Assembly: GCA_963573315.1 (NCBI GenBank)
Contig: OY752140.1
Location: 3,038,001 to 3,102,000, forward strand
Length of the DNA: 64,000 nucleotides
Source of the DNA: Entomortierella parvispora
Taxonomy: Eukaryota > Mortierellomycota > Mortierellomycetes > Mortierellales > Mortierellaceae
Reading direction: 5' to 3'
In this document: positions 1-13,010 of the stretch, in pieces
Layout of the letters: the number at the start of each line of letters is the position of its first letter
How positions within the stretch are numbered: position 1 is the stretch's first letter
Translations under genes and position numbers: made by a program
The notes under the pieces: model-generated
Told to the model about the DNA's origin: nothing
The model's database searches: none
Seen by the model: only the letters and a program-made list of their open reading frames with translations

Positions 1-3000
1 CTAAAGACCCAGATTGCACTCTTGGCCTTCACTGTCAAACCAGAACTACTGTTGAAAGAACTGAACCATGAATCGGTGGTGATTGCCAAGACAAAAGGAG
101 GAGCGGCCATTGGTGGTTCTGGTGGCGAGGATGAAGAACTGGAGATTGTCGAAACAGGAGATGGATCGTCGAGCCCAACAGTGACGTCCTCCACGCCCGA
201 TGCCCCATTTGGAATCGAGAATCTGCCTTCCACCTTGGATGAGAACTTGGTCAGCACCAAGGCTTTGACCGAGAAGTTGTTCAAGTCGTTCGAGACTGAT
301 TTCTACCAAACCACGGTGGCGAGCGAGAATTGGCCCTACCTGCTGTCCTTTCCCGAGATGGAGTTGATCATTGAAAAGCTCGATACGACCCAACTGGACA
401 CCCTGTTCCGAACCATGGATGTAGAATACTCTGCCCGGAGTCTGGAGATCTTGGGAGGTGCTGACACGAGTCAATATGATCAAGTCATCGTGAAGATAGT
501 GCTGCGATTGTTTGAGGACTCGAAGGTGTCCTTTTCAGATGCAAACTTGAAGAATCTCACAGGAGCTCAATTGGAAACGATCCGCACCAAGAATCCTCAG
601 GTGATGAATAACGAACCTTTCGTGGCCTCTTTGGAGAAGAGGATTTTTCCTGCTTCGTTTGGAGAAGATAAGGACGCCGCGTATAAGGACTGGTTGGACC
701 GCATGGTTGAGCTTGTGGACAGTCTCTCGGTAAAGTTCAACTACCACAAGTTGTCGGTTTACCTGTTGAGCCTTCAATTCGATTTACGAAAGGGAATCAA
801 GATGAACAAGGACAAGTTTTTGAGGTACGTTGCTCGAGAAACACTCTTGACTTCACTGAGCTGACAGATGCATCATTTTACTCACTCTGCCATATACTTG
901 CTCCTTTGCTTAGATATCTGGCCATCCCCAGATATCTCGACCATTACAGCACCGACAGGCGCCAAGCAGTCGATTTGGATTCAGTCGTGAACTTTTCCTA
1001 TGATAATGAATTCAGCTACTGGTCTGATGTAGGTTGACTCTTTTCAACTGACACGACAGACCGATAAAAAAAGATGATCTCAGAGAGAGAGAAAAAGGTA
1101 ATGGCTTGCTCATCATTTATTTGCCATCAATAGAGAGTGAAACCTGCAACTCGTGAGTTGGATACCGAGATTACCAACGAATACCTGTCCGAGTTCATGC
1201 GCACAGCGAAATCCACTGCCGAGTTCGAGTCCTATTTTTCGACTGCCTATCTGGAGCCATTGTTGGCGCGGACCATGCTCATGTCTGGCGATGGTGACAT
1301 TGCTCGCTGGTATGTGCTGTGGGATGATTTTCTTGGGACTCCTTTGATAGGATGGGTGTCATCTGACTATCTATAATATTCTCATTTCTCTTTCTACGTC
1401 CGTTAGGGCAGCAATGCTACCCGAACGTGAGGGCCTTGCCAAATTATCTGAAAAGACTATTCTTGAATTTGGACGTGACAATCAATCCACCTATTTGCCT
1501 ACCGACAATGTGGTCCTCAAGTTGAAAGTCAAGAATGTAAAGAGAATCCTGGTTAGAGTTTTTGAGGTCAAAACCTTTGAGTACCTTCAAGAACATGGTC
1601 AATCTGTGGTCGGGTTAGATTTGAACCTGGACGGACTGACCCCCAACTGGGAGCACCAGATCTCAGTCAGCGAACCCCCCTTGGTTTTGACGAACGTTAA
1701 TATTGAGCTCCAGGAATTGGCCAACAGACGCGGCGCCTTTATTGTGGATGTGATCAGCAATGGAGAAAACTGTGCCGCGTACTTCACAAAGGTAAGGCAA
1801 AAGAAAGGATCATTGTGGGAAAATCCTTGACGCGAAAATGACGGAGAGGAAGATCAGATTATGAAATTATCGGAGTTGTGCTGTTCTCCTGGGGACTTAC
1901 TACGTTGGTCTCAGTTGTTTATTTTTACGATTTGATTCTATTTGTTGTAGGGATGCCTGGACTTTGTTGAAAGACAGGGTGTAGCAGGCCACGTGCTGAC
2001 AATCGTTGACGAGGACCAGAAAAAACTTACAGAAAAGACCAGTGCCTGGCTGGGAGGACATTACTACCACGTAAGATTTCTTTTTTTGACAATTGCATGA
2101 TATGACGTAATTGTCCACTCTGCGGGTGACATTGACAATACGTCTTTTTCTTTGATAGCCGAATGGGGATGGTGATATTATCGTACCCTACGACTCTTCG
2201 ACATCATATTCAGACAATGATATCTATCTGATTCACGATGGGTTCTCGACACGTCTTCCATTTAATCATCGCAAGGAGAACTATGCCCTTCGGCTGGCTT
2301 GCCACATCGACAACGAAGCTCTTGTCTCCGGCGCCTCTGCGAAGGTAAGCAAGTTAGTAATATGATGTTTCGTACTGCACAAAGAGAATGTGGACTCAAC
2401 AGAGAATGTATCTGTGAATAGATTCTTTTCAAGCCCACTGTGCATATTTATGGAAACCCCGTACTTTGCCCTGCGGGCCTGTTGGAACATGTTGTCTTGA
2501 CCATCGAATCCAACGACGCGAACGGCATCCCTACGACAACTACAGTACCAGACTTCAAAATCCACGATGTGGATTGGTCCGAATACAACTTCCAGGTGCC
2601 TGAAAACATGTCATCGTTGAAAGTCACTCTCGCACTCAAGATTAAAGTTATTACGACAGGAAAATACCAGGATCTTACAGCCTCCCAAGAATTTCAAACA
2701 TCCAAGTAAGAATGGACTGCCCAATTGATGAAATTCTCATCCGCTATTTGAGTGTGGTTCTAATCAAGATGGCACCTTCTTGTGCTCAGTCCACTCGCCG
2801 ATCAGACTGTCAGCTTCGAACACAACGGTCAGTGGAGCTCTGAGCGCGTTCCAGGGGAAATCTTGACTCTTCTCAGAAAGACAAGTCAAGGGTACAGGGT
2901 TCTAGTGCTTGGAAAAAATGGTAACTATGGTCATATTTGACGTATGGTCAGAAACACTTTATATCCTCTGTTAGTCTCTCACTAATATTTTATCCTGCGC

Positions 3001-6000
3001 TGACAATAGGCGAGAAGCGAGCCAATGTCCCGCTGGCGTTCCAAGTCGAACATCCATTGTGGAGAGATCATATCAGCTTTTACTTGAAATCAGACGACGC
3101 TGGCGAAGTCCATCTGGGCCAATTGGAGGATGTGAACGTGTTGTGCTGCAACACCACATCCATGTCTTGGAAACTTTCTGGAAGGGACCAACGTGTGTAC
3201 CCTCAAAAGATCCACAGCATCGCAGGCGAGCCTGTTATTTTACCCTTGGCAAAGAGGGATATTAGGACCATTCGGAGAGTCGCGCTCTTTTCCCTCTCTG
3301 GTAGAGTCGAAGAACTTGGTAGAGACAGGTATGAACGGAAGCAAATTGGTACTGATAAGTTGACAGGCAACTAGGCGGCTTACTGATAATTCTCGTGCTT
3401 GTTCCTCAATATTCATAGCTGTGTTGTTGACGATATGACCCACCACATCAAGCTGGAGGATGGGGCTTTGGTGCTTCAAAACCTGAAGGCGGGAGTATAC
3501 CGCTTTAGGATTGGAGATGAGAACAGCCTATGCATCCATGTTGCCAGCGCCAAAGCCACCCTGTCCAAGATAGCGGGACTGGAAGGCTTTTTGGTTGGAA
3601 CCAATCCCAAGATGGAACTATTGGGAAGCGCAACCGGGCCTCTTTACATGTCAACACCAGAGGCCAACTCTGACCTCGGTGAGGTTGATATTCAGCTCTA
3701 TAACTGGACACCCGAGACCAGGGTTAGCGTTGTTGCCACAAGATTCGTGCCTTACGGCCATACATCCTTTCAGAAACTGAGCGTCCTGGATCCTGAAAAC
3801 CCATGGGCGGCAGACAAGGCACGATTAGTAAATTCGGCTTTCAAATCTGGCAGAGTTCTTGGAGAAGAATATCAGTACATCTTGAACCGAAAGGCGCAAA
3901 CGAAGCATTGGGCAGGAAATTTGTTGACAAAACCAAGTGCCCTGCTTACACCTTGGGTAGGTCTAACAAAATATCACCATTGCACCAATTCCTCTTTATA
4001 ACAGCTCCTAACAACGCTCTGTTTATGGCGAATGAAATAACATAAGGCCATCGCAGATACGACTATGACGACTGAGACTATGGGGGCTGGGGCGGAGGCA
4101 TCAGAGACTGTGATTTCTCAGGAATTTGGTCGTCCATTAACCAAGTCCATGGCGAGGAGAGTCAGTGGCGGGTCAGCGTACTACTCTCGCAATATCTCGA
4201 ACCTGGAAACTTCAAATGCACCTCCACCATTGAACTTCTTGGTAAAGGCCAGTGCGACACTGGTCAACTTGGTACCCGATCAGGACACAGGTCTGATCAG
4301 GATTCCTTATTCGGCTCTAAACGAAGGATCTTTTCTAGAGATTTTTGCTTCAGATGATCATCAGGCAGTCCAGCAGTCCTATACTGTTCTCGAGCTTGCC
4401 GACGACCTCCAAATGGAAAAAAAGGACTTGAGATTCAAGAGCTCTATGGATCCGAAAATGCACTACATTGGCGAGAGGACTGGCATCGATCTCGACCCTG
4501 CAAAGTTTTCGTCGGCTTCGAGTCACTCCATCACTTTGCATTCATCCGCTGGATCTGCTTCAGAGGTCCGAGTGATCAACTCTGTTAGTCAGGTTTACGA
4601 CTTGATGCTCACACTTTTGACGGAGGAAAAAGACAAGGCCACCCTACGACAGTTTGGGTTTGTCGTGGACTGGCATCGACTCTCCAATGAGGCCAAGAAC
4701 GAAAAGTTCTCGGAATGGTGCTGCCATGAGCTCAATCTGTTCCTGTACAAGAAAGACAAACCATTCTTCTTGGCCGTCGTCCGACCATTTTTGAAGGTAA
4801 TTTTTTTTCCTTTTTTGCTCCTGTTTTGTCTCACTGTTGCTAGAAGTGAATGAACAAAGGACACAACTAACGTTTCCCCATTCTTTGTCGTCGTTTTAAA
4901 AGAACAAACTTCTCAAGTCTTTCATGGACGACTATTTGACGGAGATGCCTCTAGAGAAATACATTTCCATGAAAGAGTTCAGTCAGTTGACTTGTTTGGA
5001 GAAGTGTCTACTGGCACAGCGTGTTCCTTCCGTTCGTCCAGCCATTCGACAGTGGATCAAGGATAGAATCTATGGCGTCAAAGATGCGAGCGACATTCAA
5101 CTCTTCCAAACCGTGATGGGCTCTAACAAGATGGAGGAAGTTCCAGCGATCGATTCGACAGAGATGATGCAGTATTCGATGAAAAAGAAAAAGAAGAAGT
5201 AAGTTGTTGATGATCGATATGCGACACTTGTCCATCATTTGAGATTATATGTAGTAGAACATAAGACTATCCATATAACTCGGCGCATTTTCTATTCCCA
5301 TAGGTCTCTGGCTTTCTCCTCTCCTGCCGATAACAGCTTGGACTTTTTATGTGTCAGTGCGGATGACGCCATTATGGCGGCCTCAGCAGCGCCCATTTCT
5401 ACCCCTACTCCTCCTCCCGGACCTCTACCCACCACTGCTTCTCTTTCTGACAGGAGGACAGAGTTGGATCTTAAACGACACAAACTGGCTGGTCTTCGTA
5501 TGCTCCGATCTGAACGTAGTCGTGAGCGTGCAGATGATAGTGAATTACGAAAACAAATGGCGCGGACGATTGAGAATCGTTTCAAGCCTGTGGATCTTAC
5601 CAAGGAAATGGCCGAGACTTATTACTACGGACGCCAGGATATTAGCCAGGCAGTGGGCGCGCAAAGTAATCAGCCTAATTCGTTCTGGCTGGATCTAGTC
5701 CAGTGGCATGATACCGGTGACAGCTCTTTCTTGTCCCACGTAAGAAATTTGTTGTGTTCTCAAGGGAGATCCGACTTTGAATTCTCACTCTTTCTTGCCA
5801 TTTTTTTGCAATCTTTGATTTGGGACATTAGAACTTCATTGCCAACGCTGGATCATTTACAGATGCTCTGGCAACTTTGGCCTTGCTGGACATTTCGTTC
5901 AAGCCTCAGGAGGCATTGATGTCAAGAGCTGCAAACCAAGCCCTAGTTATCTCATCTCGCTCCCCCGCAGTCATTTTTCATTCTTCAATCAAGGTATGTA

Positions 6001-8301
6001 ATACTGCACGGCTGATGAGAACGGGATATTCATTCTAACTAATGTTCTTTACATTTATATAGGAGCTTACTTCTGTTCCTCTGACGGGTTCCATTTTGGT
6101 GACCCAGCAGTACTACAGTGCCGAAGAAAAGACAGTGTACGACGAAAAGCTGATGACCTCGGTTCGCCACTACATCCCAGCAGAATCTGAGTTTAGGCCA
6201 TTGGAATCCTATGGAGCACATGTGGTTATCATGAGTAAGTTTATTATATGAGGTGTTTTTCTTCGTGCCGCCACGACACTTACATGGCTACTTTTATATA
6301 GATGCCAGTCCAAACCCAATGCGTATTCACTTGGAAGTCCAGATACCGCATGGGTCCATCTCGGTTAATGGCAGCTTGAAGCCTGGACAGGATCTGCAAC
6401 TCGGCCCACACAAGACGTTCGAATATGAATATGGCTTTTACTTCCCAGAACAAGGCGAATTTTCCCACTATCCTGCACACGTGTCTAACGACAAGGACAT
6501 CATCGCCTTCGCGGCGCCTTCGGTTCTCAAAGTAACTGCCCCTCAACCGGATCAAAAATCGACCGATGCCACGAGCTGGACCCATGTTTTGAAGCGTGGT
6601 TCGGAGGATGAGATTTTGACAAAGCTTAGTGCGAGCCCGGTGAGCAGTTTGCCTGTGGATCTTCTAGTGCCTCGGTTGAAGCATCAAAGGCAGTTCTTGC
6701 ATCGGGTTACGTCGGTCTTGCGAGAGCGCCAAGAATACGTGGACCAGATCTGGCAGGAAAGTCTGTTGTCCTCGACAGATCCGATTTCGGCAACGGAGAA
6801 TCTAGAGTTGGTCCGAGAATATCTCCAAAACCTGCAGTTGCCTTCGGTAGGAGATTGGTTTACCTCCAAGGTGATGACCTATAGACCTCATTCGCGCCTG
6901 GACTACTCTTGGGCTACATCCCTCCAGTACCTTGAATATTTCCCCTTGATCAATGCCAGAGGTAAGAAAACGAAGAAGAGATATTAAGACTAGAGTCCCT
7001 GGGAAAGCTACTGAATTTATGTGGCATTTTCTCTATCTCCTTTTTCTATAGCTCACAAGGCGACGCGCACATCAACAATCCTCAATGATCGATTCAAAAC
7101 CCAATACGGCCGTCTCTTGAATCTGCTGAGTGAAAAACCGCGCCTGGATGCTGAAGACCTTTTGATCCTGATTGTCTACCTTCTGGCCCAAGACAGAGTC
7201 TTGGAGGCTAAGGACAAGTTTATTCAGTTGAGCTCTCTCATGTCTTCGGTTGCCCCAGAAACTGATATTTTCAGACTCCAGTACAACTATCTCCACGCCT
7301 ACTTGAGTCTCTGTGTGGAGGTGCAAGTTGATTCCTCAGCCTCGGAGTTGGCGCTGGATTTCGAGGGGGTTCAAAAGATCTTGGAAAAGTACGAAGACTA
7401 TCCTGTGAAACGCTGGAACAAGATGTTCAAGGATATGCAGGCATATGTGGATGAGATCCATCGAAGTATCACAGAGACGTTCGACACCACAGATGAAGCC
7501 TCAACTTTATTGGCGTTCGCAGCAGCTGAAGGCTCATCATCTAATGATGCTGATTCAGAGACTGGAGCTGTCTTGGCTGCCGAAACAGAGGAAGAGTCTG
7601 GCCGTCATGTGCCACCCATGGCGGATTTCAAGGTTGGCAACAACAATGTGGTGGTTGTCCGTCATCGGGGAGTGAAGGAAGTAACTGTCGAGTACTACTC
7701 CATCGATGCTGAGACAATGTTTTCGGCCTCACCGATGGTGTTTAGCGACCAGGGCGAGAGTGAATCAGGATCAACCAGTGGTAATTCAGGAAGCAACAGC
7801 AACAGCGGCAGTACCAGCTACAGGCTCCTCAAGCCCAATGGTGTGGACCCGCACTCGGTTAAGAAGACAATCCATACAGATGGTATTTTGATGATCCCTA
7901 TTTCGAGCCAGTACCTGAACTCGAACGTGATGATCTCGATCAAGACCAGCCCTCCTACGGCGCGAATGTGGAAGGCCTACTACTCGCAGACGATCTTGGT
8001 GCAGTGCTTGGAACAGAGTGGTCATCTGAAGGTCCTGTCCAAGACCGAAGGAAGACCCGTGCGGGGAGGCTATGTTAAGGTCTATGCAGAGTTGAAGAGC
8101 GGAGGGGATCCCGTGTTCTGGAAAGATGGGTACACAGATCTGGTGGGTCGATTCGCTTATGCACAGGTTTCCACAGGAGCTGCAAGCGACTCTGGCTCTG
8201 GCAACGCAGCTGGACTTGGAGGCGTGAAGCGCTTTGCGGCGTTTGTGGATGCTGGACGCGAAGGTTGCACGGTCAAGACTTTGCCCGTGCCCCCTGTCTA
8301 A
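1..8301 (+). CDS. Giant macroglobulin-like (MG/beta-sandwich) family protein, 5' partial
   Basis: The frame is already open at base 1, so the true start lies left of the window. Seventeen exons join in frame: 1-824, 914-1028, 1134-1309, 1407-1791, 1951-2070, 2159-2344, 2422-2705, 2790-2920, 3010-3328, 3419-3956, 4047-4796, 4903-5198, 5304-5739, 5832-5993, 6063-6234, 6302-6961 and 7052-8301, giving 2,267 visible residues. The order of regions is a helical N-terminal part, then beta-sandwich repeats (motifs such as GLDLNLDGL and VPDF), then LGEEYQYILNRK, then a TPR-like helical part (ILNDRF, LLAQDRVLEA), then a carboxypeptidase-like last domain (YVKVYAELK, DGYTDLVGRFAYA). I recognise this from memory as a large conserved family of protists, fungi and Planctomycetes annotated as alpha-2-macroglobulin-like. 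No thioester motif (GCGEQ type) is visible. Biochemical function is unknown. A Ser/Gly/Asn linker near 7770-7820 looks poorly conserved. Confidence 0.8.
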
Positions 8302-8323
8302 GAAGCGCGAGATAGGGTCGTGG

Positions 8324-8329
8324 AATAAA
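8324..8329 (+). terminator. Poly(A) signal AATAAA
   Basis: A canonical AATAAA lies 23 bases after the stop codon of the macroglobulin-like gene, a suitable place for its 3' end processing. Confidence 0.5.
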
Positions 8330-9079
8330 GAGAATAACAGAATGAGCTCGGGATTTCATTGGATATCCCGGCTTGGATAATCCTCGAGGTGTGTGGCGTT
8401 CGACCAATTAGCTCCATTGGAATACGTCGTTTGTCTGGTTGATGGTTGTAGATAAAGATCTTTTCTTCTCCATCACGAATCCTACATGTCGCGGCATGAG
8501 CAACAGTCAAATCTGAATCTGATGACTCTCCGACAACAACAGCAACAACTGCGACAGCATCTATTTTCTACAGGATACCAGCAGAACTCCCTCCCTTCTC
8601 CCTCCCCCTCCCCGCATGTTCTCAAAAAATCTTCAGGATATGACATATTAATACCAAGAAGGGCCGATATTTCGCCTTTTTCGCGCAAGTGGGTCGCAGG
8701 ACGGCGTGTTAGAAGGGGGCTGCAAGGGTCGCGGAAAACTGCGGAAGCTAGGGGCGGCCCTGCATGGCAGAGGTGCGTACATGAAAGTGGGAAATGTGGA
8801 TGTGGTTTCTTCTGTTTTTTTCTGATTTTCGAGCCACTGTTGATCCGCAATGCAATGGACGGGCGTCGCTTCTCCCCCCTTCCCCTGTTTCCTACTTCTC
8901 GGGAATGAGGACAAACCTGGTAGGAAAGAGCAAGCACATGTTATCAGAAAAGGACGTTCGGCATCACGCAAAAGACAAGGTCAGGGACAACATGTTACGT
9001 ACCTTTTATCAAAACATAAAATAGCTACTAGCTTGCAGCAACTGGAATGTACTTCATTCGTGATACGCAGTGACATTCT

Positions 9080-9145
9080 AGCTGCATAGCTGTATAGCTG
9101 CATAGCTGCATAGCTGCATAGCTGCATAGCTGTATAGCTGTATAG
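9080..9145. repeat. Tandem repeat, 8-bp unit AGCTGYAT, eight copies
   Basis: Eight uninterrupted copies of AGCTGCAT or AGCTGTAT are followed by a final AG. Copies 2, 7 and 8 have T at the variable place and the others have C. The core AGCT is palindromic. It is not part of any coding region. Confidence 0.95.
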
Positions 9146-10430
9146 AGTCGGACTGTCAATTGGACAGATGCAATGCAGTGTGGTACTGTACGGTACAGTC
9201 AGCGGGTGCCTGATCACGTCGTCGTTCTCCCTTTTTGTCTACGAGAAGAAAGAGGGGGAGAGACACAGAGGGGAGACACAGAGGGCGAGAGCAATTGAGT
9301 TCAAGCAAGGGCATACAATAATATGCAGGATGACACGTCCATGATCCCATGGCATTTCTCTCTCCATGGATGCCGCCACGCTCTCTCTTTCTTGTTTGTT
9401 CCACTGCCACATCTCTTCTGTCGTTTGTTGATTGTTGTTATATTCGTTTACTCGTTTCAAAGAAATGGAACGTGGAAAATGTAGTTCCCGCAACGGTCTT
9501 TGAGAGATACCAACAAACAGCCTTTGACTTTGGGGAATGTGAGAGTGAGGGAAAGGGAAAGAAACAGGGGAGTGCTCACACGGCTCAACTCCCTCACTTT
9601 ACTCTTTTCACTTCTATCACTCTTTATTTTTGTTTTCTTCTGCTGCTGTCCTGCTGTTGGTGAGTGAATCAAATCGAGGTAAGAGTTGGCATCTTTTTCT
9701 TATTTTCCTTCGAGAGCTCTTGCTCTTGTTTGTCAATGAAAAAGAGGCGTCCCACTCGAGTAGATACGCCATTGAGTGTGTCCTGCATGAAATCTTTCCC
9801 CTGTCCTGTCGTCCATAGTCCTCCCGCTGTCCCAGTAGAAGGCTTTTATGCAGAAGGACGGGAGTCTAACAAGGAATGGCAAACGCAAGAGAACAAGAAG
9901 AACGAGGGGAGAAAATCAAGCAAAAGCGAAGGTAAAGGCGTGTTGAGTTTGAGTGAGGATGTGGATCGGTCGGTAGGTGAAAAAACAAAAGTGAGATTAA
10001 CATTCGAGTTGTCAACTTGCCAGACAAACGGGAGGAGACAATCAGAGGAAGGAAGGAAGGAAGGACGGAAGGGAAGAGCGAGAGCGAGAGTGGGAGTTTC
10101 TATGGTTGCAGCTTGCAGGCCCTTGTTGTTTGTGAGGAGATAGAGAGAGAAAAAATCGCTCTCAAGCAGCTCGAACAAACGAGCGAACAGACGGACAGAG
10201 ACGAGGCGTTCTCTTTTTTATAGCCTCAGAGACGAGGAAGTGACATCTCTTTTCTTCTTTTTCTGTTTTTCATCATCATCGTTTTCACCCCCTGCCCACT
10301 TTTTGACCTCTCATTCATCATCCCATCCCCCATCACCTGTAACGACACACCCTAGTTTCCTAACTTTCTCTCTTACGACCGTACAATCACTCTCCACCAA
10401 CCACGTCCCCAGTACCCCACAATCCTAGTA

Positions 10431-12544
10431 ATGTCTGATATCACCGGTATGTTCACACTCAGCCACCCTGTCGCCGTACCTGGCCCTGAACTAGCCCTTG
10501 CCTGGCCCCCCCTGGTCCTTGTCCATGTCACTGTTTCTTGCTGTTGCTCCGCCTGTTCACCCCCTCCATGAAGACCAGACATGAGAATGGATGTACCCGC
10601 CAGGATGCCTCAACACCCACGCCATGGGAACACACGGCCAAAAAAAAAAGAAAAAAAAATGACAAGTGTCCTCGTGGTCCCCACTCAGCCTCCCTGTGTC
10701 CTTCCTTTGCGTCGCCGTCTTTCACTGCAACTAACCTCCACTCACAGACACCTCCAGGAGTTGTGGCCACCATTGTCAAAAAGTACTCCTCCTCCTTGGT
10801 ATGCTGACTCACCTCTTCCATCCTGCCTTTCTTCCTCTTCTTTTTGATTTGAAATGTAGAACAAACTGTCGTTGTTGCCGCTGAGCTCAAGGAGGAGCAA
10901 ACCCCCATTTCCGCCGCTGTTGTCGAGACCGAGTCCACTGTGGAGGAAACCAAGATTGCTGTTGCTACCAGCGCTGAAGAGGAGAAGAAAGACCAGGATC
11001 AGGAATTGAAGGATCAGGAGGCTCAATTGAAGGCTCAGGCAGAGGCCACTGCTGCTGCTGAGGCCGCTAAGGTCGAGGCTGCCAAGAAGGCTGCTGAAGA
11101 AGAGGAGGCCCGTATCGCCGCCGAGACCAAGGCCGCCGAGGAGAAGGCTGCTGCTGAGGCGGAGGCGACTCGTTTGGCTGCTGAGGAGGAGGCTGCTCGC
11201 ATCGCTGCTGAGACTAAGGCTGCTGCTGAAGCCGAGGCTGCTCGCATTGCCGCTGAGGAGGAGGCCGCCCGTGTTGCTGCTGAGACTAAGGCTGCTGAGG
11301 AAAAGGCCGCTGCTGAGGCTAAGGCTGCTGAGGAAAAGGCTGCTGCTGAGGCCGAGGCTGCTCGCATTGCTGCTGAGGCTAAGGCTGCTGAGGAGAAGGC
11401 TGCTGAGGAGAAGGCCGCTGCTGAGGCCGAAGCTGCTCGCATTGCCGCTGAGGAGGAGGCTGCTCGTATTGCTGCCGAGACAAAGGCTGCTGAAGAAAAG
11501 GCTGCTGAAGAAAAGGCTGCTGCTGAAGCCGAGGCTGCTCGTTTGGCTGCCGAGGCTAAGGCTGCTGAAGAGAAAGCCGCTGCTGAAGAGAAAGCCGCTG
11601 CTGAAGCCGAGGCCTCCCGTATTGCCGCTGAGGAGGAGGCCGCTCGCGTCGCTGCTGAGTTGAAGGCTGCTGCTGAGGCCGCAGCTGATGAGGCTGCTCG
11701 TATCGCTGCTGAAAAGGCCGCCGAGGAGAAGGCCGCTGTTGAAGCCGAGGCTGCTCGTGCTGCTGCTGAGACAAAGGCTGCGGAGGAGAAGGCTGCTGCT
11801 GAGGCCGAAGCTGCTCGCATTGCCGCTGAAGAAGAGGCTACTCGTATTGCTGCCGAGGCTAAGGCTGCCGAAGAGAAGGCCGCTGCTGAAGTCGAGGCTG
11901 CCCGCATTGCCGCCGAGGAGGAGGCTGCCCGTGTTGCTGCCGAGGCTGAAGCCATCAAAAAGGCAGCTGAGGAAGAGGCTGCTCGGGTTGCTGCTGAGGC
12001 CAAAGCTACTGAAGAGAAGGCTGCTGCTGAGGCAAAGGCAGCTGACGAGGAGGCTGCTCGCGTTGCTGAGGAGGCCAAGGTCACCGCTGAGGCAGAGGCC
12101 AAGGCTCTGGTGGCCAATATCGCAGAGGAAAAGGCCGCTGCTGAGAAGAAGGTTGAGGAGACCGTCGCTGCCGTTGAGGTTAAGGCTGAGGAAGTCCAGG
12201 ACAAAGTCGAGGATGTCGTTGTGTCTACTGAGGATGACTCTGACAAGGTTGCTGCTGCCCTCATTGCTGCCGAAGACCAGTCATCGTCTGCTGCTCCTGT
12301 CCGCGTAGAGGAGGAGGTCGCTGTTGTTGTTGAAGAAACGGCCCCAGTGGCTGTTGCAGAGACTAAGAAGTCGGAAGTACCTGAGGTGACGACTATCCCT
12401 AGTCTGAAGCCCGCAGAGGAGATCAAGACTGCGCCCGTCGCCGTTGCCGTTGTCCCCACTGCAGCAGCCACAGTCTCGACTGGTGGCAAGAAGGAGAAGA
12501 AGGACAAGAAGGACAAGAAGGACAAGAAGTGCAGCATCATGTAA
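10431..12544 (+). CDS. Ala/Glu-rich long-helix protein with C-terminal CaaX box
   Basis: Exon 1 (10431-10446) encodes only MSDIT plus one base. A 413-nt intron (GTATGT...GTAG) follows, then exon 2 (10860-12544). The product is 566 residues. Residues about 40-430 are almost pure Ala, Glu, Lys and Arg in repeats of the type AAEEKAAAEAEAARIAAEE, a pattern expected to form one long charged helix or coiled coil. A less regular acidic and Val-rich part follows. The end is lysine-rich (KKEKKDKKDKKDKK) and closes with CSIM, a CaaX box preceded by a polybasic stretch, the known layout for farnesylated membrane-bound proteins such as Ras relatives. I infer a membrane-tethered helical spacer or scaffold. 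I do not recognise a named family. A long open frame on the opposite strand (11035-12660) is a by-product of the repeat. Confidence 0.8.
11040..12110 (+). repeat. Degenerate coding repeat of GCT/GAG-type codons
   Basis: About 1.07 kb inside exon 2 consists of imperfect copies of units such as gaggctgctcgcattgctgc, with synonymous differences between copies. It is a coding minisatellite prone to length change by slippage or unequal exchange. Confidence 0.8.
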
Positions 12545-13010
12545 AGTGAATGTGCAGCTTTTTTTTTTTGTTTTCTTGTAAGATAATTTCTGTTCTCATG
12601 GCCAGCACCCGGAGCCATGGTTCTTTTCCCCCTACATTGTAACGATCCAACCCCACACACCTATACATACATACCCCTTGGTGGCGAGAAACGAACATCG
12701 CAACAACACCTTGCAAAAGTAATAAACGCGTCGGAGACGCGAGAGAAAAAAAAATCAAAACGTCACCGAAAGCGCCGGCCCGAGTGATGAGGGAGGACGG
12801 AATGAGGGCGGCGGAGGAGGTTCGTTCGCCCTGTTTGGCCTGGCTGGCGTAGTGGGCGGCATCGCTTGGACGTACTTTCTCTCTTTCTTTCCTTTCTTCT
12901 TCTCTTCACTCTCTTCCCTTCCAGTCCCCCTCACCGTTCTCTCCTTCTCTCCCTCCCTTCCTCTCTGTCTCTCTGTCTCTCTGCCTCTCCCTGCTGCCAT
13001 CCATCTCGAC
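12545..13010. other. Intergenic region with pyrimidine-rich leader of CWH43
   Basis: It holds the 3' end of the CaaX gene and then, from about 12870 to 13010, a C/T-rich stretch that runs to the next start codon. No other gene was seen. Confidence 0.6.
12721..12726 (+). terminator. Poly(A) signal AATAAA
   Basis: AATAAA lies about 180 bases after the stop of the CaaX protein gene and is the only good match there. Confidence 0.4.

Larger units (their letters stand above)
8302..10430. other. Intergenic region, 2.1 kb, between two same-strand genes
   Basis: No convincing gene was found; the open frames are low complexity and overlap on both strands. The region holds an 8-bp tandem repeat at 9080-9145, an AG-rich stretch at 9900-10150, and a pyrimidine-rich stretch at 10230-10400 directly before the next start codon. 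That last stretch is probably its core promoter and 5' leader. Confidence 0.6.

Noticed and set aside
11035-12660. 541-codon open frame on the minus strand opposite the CaaX protein gene
   Set aside because: It is the mirror of GCT/GAG repeats (Ala/Ser/Glu codon symmetry), while the plus strand has splice sites, a Lys-rich end and a CaaX box.
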